Shown here: piece after piece, positions 9,391 through 18,305 of the stretch
Layout: each line of letters opens with the position of its first letter
How positions within the stretch are numbered: the first letter of the stretch is position 1
NCBI GenBank assembly: GCA_903838705.1
Contig: CAILZL010000040.1
Coordinates: 62,001 to 126,000, forward strand
Length of the DNA: 64,000 nt
Direction: 5' to 3'
DNA from: an uncultured Pseudomonadota bacterium
GTDB lineage: Bacteria > Pseudomonadota > Gammaproteobacteria > Steroidobacterales > Steroidobacteraceae
Notes under the pieces: generated by a model
What the model saw: the letters and a program-made list of their open reading frames with translations, nothing else
What the model was told of the DNA's origin: nothing
Databases searched by the model: none
Program-made: the position numbers and the translations under genes

Positions 9391-9467
9391 TGGCGCGCCC
9401 GGCCAGATTCGAACTGGCGACCTTCGGCTTCGGAGGCCGACACTCTATCCAGCTGAGCTACGGGCGC
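9391..9467 (-). tRNA. tRNA-Arg(CCG)
   Basis: Reverse complement GCGCCCGTAGCTCAGCTGGATAGAGTGTCGGCCTCCGAAGCCGAAGGTCGCCAGTTCGAATCTGGCCGGGCGCGCCA; cloverleaf, anticodon loop CTCCGAA, encoded CCA. Confidence 0.97.
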
Positions 9468-9635
9468 ATAACAGGGGCGGCGATAGTAGCGGCCATGACG
9501 GGGCGTGTTCAATACAGGAATGCATCTTTATATTGAGTACACCACATTACACTGTTGGTGCTACGCATCCAGATCGCTATACTTACCTGTCTTGGTGACC
9601 TGTCTATATAGAAACCCTGTCATTTTGGAGTCGGT

Positions 9636-10145
9636 GTGAGCGGACCTTCCCACGATAATCATTTCTTCGACACCTTCATGCTGGTTCTCGGCATCCTGGT
9701 TCTGATTGCCTTCGGTCTTTACTTCGGTGCCAGTGCCATTTCGGCCCGAACACAGGAAACACAGGTACTGGCTGACCCCATGCTGCAGGCAAAGGTGGCC
9801 GAACGCATCCGGCCAGTGGGCAAAGTCGCCATTTCCGGTGAGGACAATAGCGCTGTCGCAGAAACGGTCGCTGCGCCCGCTGACCTGAAGGAAATGCCTG
9901 GCGATCAGGTGTACGGTTCCGTCTGTGTCGCATGCCATGGCGCTGGACTGGCCGGTGCACCCAAGTTTGGCGATAAATCTGCGTGGGCAGCGCGTATTGC
10001 ACAAGGTGCCGACACACTGCACAAACACGCACTCGAAGGGTTCTCAGGCAAGGCAGGCGTCATGCCAGCCAAAGGTGGCCTGACCTCAGTAACCGACGCG
10101 TCAATCATGGCGGCGGTAGATTACATGGTCAGCAAATCCAGATAA
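9636..10145 (+). CDS. Cytochrome c5 family protein
   Basis: N-terminal TM anchor; VYGSVCVACHGAGLAGAPKFGDKSAWAARIAQG...GVMPAKGG (CxxCH and distal Met ligand). Confidence 0.92.
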   Translation: MSGPSHDNHFFDTFMLVLGILVLIAFGLYFGASAISARTQETQVLADPMLQAKVAERIRPVGKVAISGEDNSAVAETVAAPADLKEMPGDQVYGSVCVACHGAGLAGAPKFGDKSAWAARIAQGADTLHKHALEGFSGKAGVMPAKGGLTSVTDASIMAAVDYMVSKSR

Positions 10146-10187
10146 CGACACATGTACTGATTTAACCGACCTCAGATTAAAAATACG

Positions 10188-10220
10188 AACCCGGTCTTGC
10201 CCCGCAAGATCGGGTTTTTT
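10188..10220. terminator. Rho-independent terminator between cytochrome c5 and yifB
   Basis: AACCCGgTCTTGccccGCAAGAtCGGGTTTTTT. Confidence 0.85.
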
Positions 10221-11742
10221 ATTGGGACTGGTTTGCCCGGTCAAGACGCCGTAGAGAAATCGCTTCGCTGACATGCGCAGAGCTGATCGCGACCACGCCA
10301 TGTAAATCTGCAATGCTGCGCGCCACTTTCAAAATGCGGTGATAGGCGCGCGCAGACAGGGATAACTTTTGCATTGCACGCGCCAGCAGCGCCTGTGCTG
10401 CGGGATCCGGCGTACACCAGCGATCTACTTCAGCAGCTGACAGGCGCGCGTTGCTGCAACCCTGTCGTTGCCATTGCTGTTCCCGGGCCTGCTGCACCCG
10501 CGATGCCACCTGCGCACTTGATTCCGCAGCGGGTGCAGCTTCCTGCAGCTGCGCGACCGGGACACGCGGCACCTCCACATGCATGTCGAGGCGATCCAAT
10601 AGCGGGCCGGAAATGCGCATGCGATAGCGCTGGATCTGCTCTGCGGTACAGCGACATCTGCCCGCCGCATCGCCCAGATAACCACAGGGACAGGGATTCA
10701 TTGCAGCAATCAGTTGAAATCTGGCAGGGAATTCTGCCTGTCGCGCCGCACGGGAAATATTGATAACACCGCTCTCAAGTGGCTCACGCAATACTTCCAG
10801 TACACGCCGGTCAAACTCCGGCAACTCATCCAGAAACAGCACCCCATTGTGCGCCAATGAAATCTCACCCGGCCTCGGTTGTGAACCACCCCCCACCAGC
10901 GCCACCGCAGAAGCGGTGTGATGCGGCGCCCGGAAAGGACGGATGCGCCAGCGCGTGAGATCAATACCCTGCCGGATCAGGGATCGAATCGCCGCCGCCT
11001 GCAAGGCTTCAACATCATTCATCTCCGGCATCAGTCCAGGCAGACGCTGGGCGAGCATGCTTTTTCCGGTGCCCGGCGGCCCCATGAGCAACAGGCTGTG
11101 CTCACCTGCGGCCGCAATCTCAAGTGCCCGTTTGGCCAGTAACTGGCCACGCACCTCGTTCAGATCAGGTACCGGTAGGGACTCAACTACAGCATCGGTA
11201 GCGGCGACAAGCGATAATTCCCCGGCTCCATTCAGATGAGCGCAGACCTGTAGCAGATGCACTGACGTGAATGCCTTGCATCCGGTAATCACGGAGGCTT
11301 CGTCGCGATTGGCACTGGGGAATATCACTGCATGTCCTGCATGTGTTGCGGCAAGCGCTGCAATCAGAGCACCGCTGATCGGCCGCAATTCACCACTCAA
11401 AGACAGCTCGCCGTAAAACTCAGTCAGCTTCAGACAGTCGGAACTCGCTGCCGGGAGCTGTCCCGACGCCACCAGAATACCGATCGCAATGGGCAATTCG
11501 AATCGGCCGCCTTCTTTCGGTAAATCTGCGGGCGCGAGGTTGACCGTAATGCGGCCGGGCGGTAATTCAAAATGACAATTCAACAGCGCAGCACGCACCC
11601 GATCCTTGCTTTCCTTTACCACGGCCTCCGGCAGGCCCACGATGGTGAAACTGGGTAGCCCGCTGCCAATATCAACTTCGACACTGACCTGGGGTGCCTC
11701 CATGCCAAACTGGGCACGACTGAGAATAGTGGCAATGGCCAT
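10219..11742 (-). CDS. comM: YifB/ComM-family Mg-chelatase-like AAA ATPase
   Basis: SGLPSFTIVGLPEAVVKESKDRVRAALLN; LLMGPPGTGKSMLAQRLPGLMP; RPFRAPHHTASAVALVGGG; AAMNPCPCGYLGD. Confidence 0.95.
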   Translation of the reverse strand: MAIATILSRAQFGMEAPQVSVEVDIGSGLPSFTIVGLPEAVVKESKDRVRAALLNCHFELPPGRITVNLAPADLPKEGGRFELPIAIGILVASGQLPAASSDCLKLTEFYGELSLSGELRPISGALIAALAATHAGHAVIFPSANRDEASVITGCKAFTSVHLLQVCAHLNGAGELSLVAATDAVVESLPVPDLNEVRGQLLAKRALEIAAAGEHSLLLMGPPGTGKSMLAQRLPGLMPEMNDVEALQAAAIRSLIRQGIDLTRWRIRPFRAPHHTASAVALVGGGSQPRPGEISLAHNGVLFLDELPEFDRRVLEVLREPLESGVINISRAARQAEFPARFQLIAAMNPCPCGYLGDAAGRCRCTAEQIQRYRMRISGPLLDRLDMHVEVPRVPVAQLQEAAPAAESSAQVASRVQQAREQQWQRQGCSNARLSAAEVDRWCTPDPAAQALLARAMQKLSLSARAYHRILKVARSIADLHGVVAISSAHVSEAISLRRLDRANQSQ

Positions 11743-11781
11743 ATGAACATCCTTGTTTACTGAAATTGGAGATAGAAAAAG

Positions 11782-12036
11782 CTAAGGCTTGGTTTGCTCC
11801 AGCTGCTGAAGTCGTTGCTCCAGTGCCGCCAGTTTTTCACGGGTTCGTTGCAGCACACCGGCCTGCACATCAAATTCCCGGCGTGAAACCAGATCCAGCC
11901 GGGTCAGGGTGGATTGCAGTACTGCCTTGAAGTTCTGTTCGACATCGCGCTTCAGGCTACCCATGCCATCCGGAAGGGAGGCCGCCAGCTGGCGCGCCAA
12001 GTCATTCAGTTTCTGATCAATACCGGATATGTCCAT
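11782..12036 (-). CDS. ubiK: Ubiquinone biosynthesis accessory factor UbiK (BMFP family)
   Basis: 84 aa coiled-coil protein; FKAVLQSTLTRLDLVSRREFDVQAGVLQRTREKLAALEQRLQQLE. Confidence 0.88.
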   Translation of the reverse strand: MDISGIDQKLNDLARQLAASLPDGMGSLKRDVEQNFKAVLQSTLTRLDLVSRREFDVQAGVLQRTREKLAALEQRLQQLEQTKP

Positions 12037-12274
12037 CTGCGGGCAACTCCCGTTAAGCCAAGCGTGACTGTACGGAGCTGCCCGGCTCAGCTCAAGCGCT
12101 TACCTGATTTTTTTGCGCCACCATGAGGCGGCAATGGCGTAATTGCCGGCCACCCACCCGCCAATGCACTCATATGAGTCACTCAGATCGCCTATTGCCC
12201 CGCAATTGGGCGTTCGGCACACCCATTTTCTGGATGAACGCCTGTACAACCAGCCTGCACAGCGCTGCCGTTAG

Positions 12275-12290
12275 TGGCACAGAACCTGCA
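12275..12290 (+). promoter_or_regulatory. Candidate sigma-54 (-24/-12) promoter for glnK-amtB
   Basis: TGGCACAGAACCTGCA versus consensus TGGCACGNNNNTTGCA, ~80 bp upstream of glnK. Confidence 0.6.
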
Positions 12291-12334
12291 AACAACCCCC
12301 ACAGAGCCAAGTGCCAGAAATGGCACCTCTCTGA

Positions 12335-12709
<375 letters not shown>

Positions 12710-12775
12710 GTCAGGCACAGACTTGGCAATGACCCTCAGACAGTTACAGCAACCCAATCTCGCAGGAGAACGACA

Positions 12776-14341
12776 GTGAATAAACCTCTGGCACTTAGAA
12801 AAGTGCTGACTCCTCTCTGGAGCACCGCACTCATCGCTTTGGCGATTCTGAGCACGAACATGGCCAGCGCTCAGGAAACAGCCCCCCCGGCAGCCACGGC
12901 CGCTGTCAGTGCGGAAGCGCCAGCTGCCGCACCTGCAGATGCCGCCCCAGGTGCTGAAGCCGCCACTGCTGCACCAGCGGAAGCAGCCCCAGCTGCGACC
13001 CCCAAATGTGGTGACAAAGGATTTGAATGCAACAAAGGTGACGTGTCATGGATGATGGTCGCAACTGCATTCGTGCTATTTATGACAGTGCCGGGATTAG
13101 CCTTGTTCTACACGGGCATGGTTCGTTCCAAGAACTCCCTGTCAACCGTGATGCAGAGCTTCAGCATCTTCTGCGTCATCTCAGTACTCTGGGTAGTGTT
13201 CGGTTACAGCGCGGCTTTCACAGCTGGCAATCCCGTAATTGGCACGCTCAGCAAGCTATTCATGGCAGGTGATGACCCCACAACAGCGGTCGCCGCCACC
13301 TTCAGCAAGGGTATTTATATACCTGATTACATTTACTGCATGTTCCAGCTGACCTTTGCAGCGATCACCGTTGCGCTGATCTGTGGCGGCTTTGCAGAAC
13401 GCTTCAAGTTTTCCGCAATGATGATTTTCAGTGTGCTCTGGTTCACCTTCTCTTACCTGCCAATGGCACACATGGTGTGGTACTGGGATGGCCCTGACGC
13501 TTACCTGAAAGGGGATGCCACTGCCGCAGCCACTGCAGCCAGCCACGCCGGCTTCCTGTTCCAGAAAGGCGCGATTGACTTTGCAGGCGGTACTGTAGTG
13601 CATATCAACGCGGGCATTGCGGCACTGGTTTGCGCATTGATCCTCGGCCCACGCAAGAATTACGGCAAAGTTTCAATGGCACCCCACAGCCTGATGATGA
13701 CTGCCATCGGTACCGGCATGCTCTGGATGGGCTGGTTCGGTTTCAACGCGGGTTCAGCTCTGGAAGCCAACGGCACCGCAGGGTTGGCATTCTTCAACAC
13801 CCTGTTTGGCACAGCAGTAGCCGGCACTACCTGGATGCTGACTGAATGGCTGGTCAAGGGCAAACCGAGCTTGCTGGGTGTGTGTTCTGGCATTGTAGCC
13901 GGGCTGGTTGCCATTACTCCTGCATGTGGCTGGGTAGGTCCACAGGGCGCGATTGTCATCTGCGCAGTGGCTGGTGTGGTCTGCTTCTTCTGCGTCACTA
14001 AACTGAAGAGCGCCTTGGGATATGACGACGCGCTTGATGCTTTCGGTGTGCACTGCGTCGGCGGCATTATTGGCGCACTGGGTACGGGTATCTTCGTCAA
14101 TCCTGCACTCGGTGGAACTGGTGTTTATGACTATACCGCTGAAGCCGTCGGTGCCTACGACTTTGCTACGCAGATGACCGCTCAGGTCTGGGCAGTCGGT
14201 ACAGCGTTGCTATGGTCAGGCCTGGTGGCCACGGTCATCATGCTGGTTCTGAAGTACACCATCGGTGTACGCGCCAGTGATGAAGCTCAGGAAGAGGGTC
14301 TGGATCTGGCCGATCACGACGAACGCGCTTACAACCTGTAA
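12776..14341 (+). CDS. amtB: Ammonium transporter with signal peptide and long Ala/Pro-rich N-terminal extension
   Basis: WMMVATAFVLFMTVPGLALFYTGMVRSKNSLSTVMQSF...; DFAGGTVVHINAGIAALV; GYDDALDAFGVHCVGGIIGALGTGIF. Confidence 0.97.
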   Translation: MNKPLALRKVLTPLWSTALIALAILSTNMASAQETAPPAATAAVSAEAPAAAPADAAPGAEAATAAPAEAAPAATPKCGDKGFECNKGDVSWMMVATAFVLFMTVPGLALFYTGMVRSKNSLSTVMQSFSIFCVISVLWVVFGYSAAFTAGNPVIGTLSKLFMAGDDPTTAVAATFSKGIYIPDYIYCMFQLTFAAITVALICGGFAERFKFSAMMIFSVLWFTFSYLPMAHMVWYWDGPDAYLKGDATAAATAASHAGFLFQKGAIDFAGGTVVHINAGIAALVCALILGPRKNYGKVSMAPHSLMMTAIGTGMLWMGWFGFNAGSALEANGTAGLAFFNTLFGTAVAGTTWMLTEWLVKGKPSLLGVCSGIVAGLVAITPACGWVGPQGAIVICAVAGVVCFFCVTKLKSALGYDDALDAFGVHCVGGIIGALGTGIFVNPALGGTGVYDYTAEAVGAYDFATQMTAQVWAVGTALLWSGLVATVIMLVLKYTIGVRASDEAQEEGLDLADHDERAYNL

Positions 14342-14383
14342 GTCCAGGAAAAGTCAGTGGTACAGACCACCGACGAATCCAGC

Positions 14384-14413
14384 AAAAACGGGCGCCGCAA
14401 GCGCCCGTTTTTC
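14384..14413 (+). terminator. Rho-independent terminator after amtB
   Basis: AAAACGGGCGCcgcaaGCGCCCGTTTTTC. Confidence 0.92.
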
Positions 14414-14561
14414 ATTCCGGTCAGCAGACTGCCAATGGTTTTGACCGGTTTGTGACCCCGTTCAATACAATGGCCCGCAGCTTTGCCAGAATTGCCGCCG
14501 GTAACTTTTTTGTGACAAAGTTCACCTGCTGGCAGTCACTGCCGAACCATCGGAGATTTGC

Positions 14562-15017
14562 ATGCTGCGTCTGATCACCCTGTTGGCACTTGGTCTGCTC
14601 GCCGTGACGAACAGTCAGGCCGATGTTTATCGATACATCGACAAGAACGGACAGGTGCAATACACCGATAAACCCGAGCTTCTGCCGGCAGAACTGCTGG
14701 CAAAATTGAAATCACAGCGTACTGACAATTCAGCCATCGCTGACCGTGTTGCAGCTGACCTTAAGGCACGTGATACCGCTGCCAAAATCGAGGAAACAGC
14801 CACCAAAGCAAAAGCGGATAAACAGAAAGCCATTGAAGCCACCGCAGCTGACAAGGCAGACCGCTGTATTCAGGCTCGTGGCCGCTATGAGAGCCTCACC
14901 AATTCAAGCCGGGTTTACAGCGTTGATGCCAAGGGCGAACGGGTGTACATGGATGACAAACAGATTGAACAGTCCCGAACTGCCGCCAAGCAACAGATGG
15001 ACACTTGGTGTAATTAA
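14562..15017 (+). CDS. DUF4124 domain-containing protein
   Basis: Signal peptide then ADVYRYIDKNGQVQYTDKPE. Confidence 0.85.
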   Translation: MLRLITLLALGLLAVTNSQADVYRYIDKNGQVQYTDKPELLPAELLAKLKSQRTDNSAIADRVAADLKARDTAAKIEETATKAKADKQKAIEATAADKADRCIQARGRYESLTNSSRVYSVDAKGERVYMDDKQIEQSRTAAKQQMDTWCN

Positions 15018-15082
15018 TCAGATCCTTGGCAATTAGATACACTGACGTGGCGGCACTTGGCCGCCACATTCATTTTGAACAC

Positions 15083-15952
15083 ATGAAAACAGGTTTTATC
15101 GGATTGGGTGCAATGGGCACCGGCATGGCGAATAACCTGCGCCAGCAGGGACTGCTTGCAGCCGTATGGAATCGTACCTTCGCCAGAGCCAGGGATTTTG
15201 CGCAGAAATCCGGCTGTATTGCTGTTGAAGCACTTCCTGACATCACAAATCACTGTGAAGCACTGGTTATCTGTGTATCCGCCGATCAGGACTTGCTGGA
15301 TGTCATCGCAACACTCCGGCCCGCTCTGCGACCCGGCATGCTGATTATTGATTGTTCAACGGTGAGCGCATCCACAGCCCGCGCCTGTGCAGCGCAACTG
15401 CGCGAAGTGGCGTGTGAATTTCTTGATGCACCGGTCAGTGGTGGCGTCGAAGGTGCACGACTCGGTACGCTGGCCATCATGGCGGGAGGTTCGCCCGATG
15501 CTTTCGCACGCGCCCAGCCCATTCTCTCTGCCATGGGCAAGACCATCACACATTTTGGAGACAATGGCTGTGGTCAGGCAGCCAAAGCTGCCAATCAGAT
15601 CCTGTGTGCGGGTGCCATTCAGGCTGCTGCCGAAGCGATGGCCTTCGCCAAGGCGGAAGGTTTGCCGCTGGACAAGCTGATCGACACTTTGAGCAAGGGC
15701 GCAGGCGGCAGCTGGTATTTTGCGCACCGCGCACCGAACATGATGAACGACCATTACCCAGCCGGATTCCGCGTGCGTCTGCACGAAAAGGATCTGAAGA
15801 TATGTCGTGACATGGCCAGGGAGCATGGTGCACAGCTGCCCCTGATCGAGATGACGCTGATCCAGTATCGTCGCCTGATCGAACAGGGTCATGGCGATGA
15901 AGATATCTCCACCTTGTTCCGTCTTAAAACAGCGCTGTTCAATCATCCATGA
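15083..15952 (+). CDS. NAD(P)-dependent oxidoreductase (3-hydroxyisobutyrate dehydrogenase family)
   Basis: MKTGFIGLGAMGTGMANNLRQQG; FLDAPVSGGVEGARLGTLAIMAGG; GCGQAAKAANQILCAG. Confidence 0.92.
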   Translation: MKTGFIGLGAMGTGMANNLRQQGLLAAVWNRTFARARDFAQKSGCIAVEALPDITNHCEALVICVSADQDLLDVIATLRPALRPGMLIIDCSTVSASTARACAAQLREVACEFLDAPVSGGVEGARLGTLAIMAGGSPDAFARAQPILSAMGKTITHFGDNGCGQAAKAANQILCAGAIQAAAEAMAFAKAEGLPLDKLIDTLSKGAGGSWYFAHRAPNMMNDHYPAGFRVRLHEKDLKICRDMAREHGAQLPLIEMTLIQYRRLIEQGHGDEDISTLFRLKTALFNHP

Positions 15953-17037
15953 ATACCGTCGCAGCAGGCAGAACAACCAGCACCCGCTTTCACCTGCCGG
16001 ACTTCTGCACAGGAAGCAGCACACTGGCTGTGGTGCTGATAGTAGAACTGGTCGCACTTATTCTTACCGTTGCACGGCAACCACTGCATTACAATTTCTG
16101 GATTGATCTCGCAGGCAATTCTCTGTTCATGCTCTGGCAAGGTCTGATCTGCGCAGCTGCGCTATGCCGCAGCAAGCCATGGCTGAAACAACATGCTGCG
16201 CAACGTGCATATCTGTTGACGCTGGGGCTGGTGCTGTCGGTGTCTCTGATTGTCGCCGAAGTGGTTTACCAGCTGGGTGTGCGCATGGGTGGCGGGATTG
16301 GCGCACTGGAAACTGTTTTTCCTGATAGTCACACTGGCTTCCTGCTACGCACCTTCACCATCACGTTTATCGTCAGCAGTCTGGCACTGCGCTACTTTCA
16401 CGTTACGGAGGAATGGCGTAGCAGTATTGAGCTGGAAGCTCAGGCACGTATCCGCGCCTTGCAAGCCCGTATCCGCCCACACTTCCTGTTCAACAGCATG
16501 AATACCATTGCGTCACTGACACGCAGTGATCCGGAACGTGCTGAAGAAGCCGTTGAAGACCTGGCGGATCTGTTCCGTGCCAATCTGAGTGAAGCGCGCA
16601 GCTGGATACCGCTCAAGGAAGAACTGGAAATCGCACGCATCTATCAGCGCATCGAACAATTGCGCTTAGGCGAACGCCTGCATGTTAAATGGGAAATAGC
16701 TGAACTGCCGATGCGAGCACTGGTACCCAGCCTGCTGGTACAACCGCTGCTGGAGAATGCGGTGTATCACGGCATCGAACCGCTAGCACGGGGTGGCACC
16801 ATCACTATTACTGGCAACTTTGATAACGAGCAGATTGAGCTGTCAGTCAGCAATCCCATGCCCGAGATGCACAATCAGTTAAAGCACGCAGGAAACGGCA
16901 TCGCACTCGATAATATCCGGCAGCGTCTGGATCTTGCCTGGCCGGGCCGTGCGCAGGTCGAACTGCTCAAGGAAGCGGCTTGCTATCGTGTGGTACTGCG
17001 TTTCCCTTTCCAGGATCGGCATGAGCAGGCCAGATGA
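15949..17037 (+). CDS. algZ: LytS/AlgZ-type sensor histidine kinase
   Basis: IRPHFLFNSMNTIASLTRSDPERAEEAVEDLADLFRANL (His_kinase PF06580 type) and GNGIALDNIRQRLDL ATPase motif; ATGA overlap upstream; followed by a LytTR regulator. Confidence 0.85.
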   Translation: MNTVAAGRTTSTRFHLPDFCTGSSTLAVVLIVELVALILTVARQPLHYNFWIDLAGNSLFMLWQGLICAAALCRSKPWLKQHAAQRAYLLTLGLVLSVSLIVAEVVYQLGVRMGGGIGALETVFPDSHTGFLLRTFTITFIVSSLALRYFHVTEEWRSSIELEAQARIRALQARIRPHFLFNSMNTIASLTRSDPERAEEAVEDLADLFRANLSEARSWIPLKEELEIARIYQRIEQLRLGERLHVKWEIAELPMRALVPSLLVQPLLENAVYHGIEPLARGGTITITGNFDNEQIELSVSNPMPEMHNQLKHAGNGIALDNIRQRLDLAWPGRAQVELLKEAACYRVVLRFPFQDRHEQAR

Positions 17038-17047
17038 GCAAACACGC

Positions 17048-17782
17048 ATGCGTATTCTGATCGTGGATGATGAAACTCCAGCGCGCGAACGCCTGCAACG
17101 ACTGCTGGGGGAATTGACTGACTGCGAATTGATCGGCCAGGCGTCTGATGGTGAGCAGGCGCTACAGCTTTGTCAGCAACTACAGCCCGATGTTTTACTG
17201 CTGGATGTGCGCATGCCCGGCCTGACAGGCATTGAAGTCGCCCAGCATCTCAACACGCTTGCTGCACCACCTGCAGTCATTTTCACTACAGCATTTGATG
17301 ACCATGCACTGGAAGCATTTGAAGCTGAAGCCATCGGCTACCTGCTGAAACCAATCCGCAGGGAAAAGCTGGAACGGGCACTGCATCACGCCGCACGATT
17401 ATCATCTGCGCGTCTGCAACATCTCAGGAACCGGGCCCCGGTCAACAATACGCGCGAGCACATCTGCGCCAGACTGGGTGAACAACTGCGACTGATTCCG
17501 TTATCAGAAATACGCTATTTCATCGCTGAGCAGAAATACATCACCGTTCATCACAGCAAGGGCACAGACCTGATCGATGAATCACTCAAGGACCTGAGTA
17601 TTGAATTTGAAGACCGCTTTGTTCGTATCCACCGCAATACGCTGGTTGCTGAACGATCCATTGCCAGTGTGGAACGTGACGCAGAAGGACAGTACAAAGC
17701 CATACTGCGTGACAGCGATGAAGTGTTACCTATCAGTCGCCGGCACAGCGCAGCGGTGCTGAAAAGGTTGCGGGGTGAATAA
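17048..17782 (+). CDS. algR: LytTR-family response regulator (AlgR-like)
   Basis: MRILIVDDETPARERLQRLLGEL...VLLLDVRMPGLTG receiver; IRYFIAEQKYITVHHSKGTDLIDESLKDLSIEFEDRFVRIHRNTLV LytTR domain. Confidence 0.9.
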   Translation: MRILIVDDETPARERLQRLLGELTDCELIGQASDGEQALQLCQQLQPDVLLLDVRMPGLTGIEVAQHLNTLAAPPAVIFTTAFDDHALEAFEAEAIGYLLKPIRREKLERALHHAARLSSARLQHLRNRAPVNNTREHICARLGEQLRLIPLSEIRYFIAEQKYITVHHSKGTDLIDESLKDLSIEFEDRFVRIHRNTLVAERSIASVERDAEGQYKAILRDSDEVLPISRRHSAAVLKRLRGE

Positions 17783-17949
17783 GACAGGTAACACACTGCC
17801 TGCATCAGCTTGAACTGCTGCGCTAACCAGCGCATTTACTTTTCCTGTTGAATACATGCGCCAGAACCGGCCTTCATCGGGATGCATCTGCATCAGCGAC
17901 TGTCGTCACTGCGTCGCCAGCCGAATGCGCTTAGTCACATCTGCCCATT

Positions 17950-18071
17950 CATTAGTGCACCTCTGAAATGAGGTGAATTAAACGGTCTCGGCTGCACAAG
18001 GAACAACCGGATGAATGGACCGTGCACTCCCTAGCTGTCGCAAAGACAGCCCCTCTTGATCTGTCTTTTTT
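17950..18071 (+). ncRNA. Candidate structured RNA ending in a terminator with a competing anti-terminator stem
   Basis: Hairpin CACCTC-TGAAAT-GAGGTG (17958-17975); long-range ACGGTC/GACCGT; GCTGTC-gcaaa-GACAGC competes with AAGACAG-N11-CTGTCTT followed by a T-tract. Confidence 0.5.
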
Positions 18072-18305
18072 ACATAACCCAAACAGTGCCTCCAGTTGAG
18101 TAAGCGCTGAGGCTAAGACTGGATTTCGCATGCCATTTCAGACGGCTTACAGCTAACCAAGTTGCTGGCGATTTTGGGATTTTGGGACGAGCCCCTTGCA
18201 CAATGTACCTATTTGGTCTAATTTTTACCATATACAGCACTTGCTGTTGCCCGGTTCGCCGGGATTCACGATCGTCATTTGCGCAATAGCGCATCAGGAG
18301 TGGAC

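Noticed and set aside
15356-16057. 233-aa minus-strand ORF
   Set aside because: Antisense to the oxidoreductase and histidine kinase genes, which have clear family motifs.
17950-18280. Possible c-di-GMP-I (GEMM) riboswitch upstream of the InlB-repeat gene
   Set aside because: The GEMM consensus core (GGGCAAACC...GGGACGCAAAGCC...) is not present; retained only as an unnamed structured RNA.
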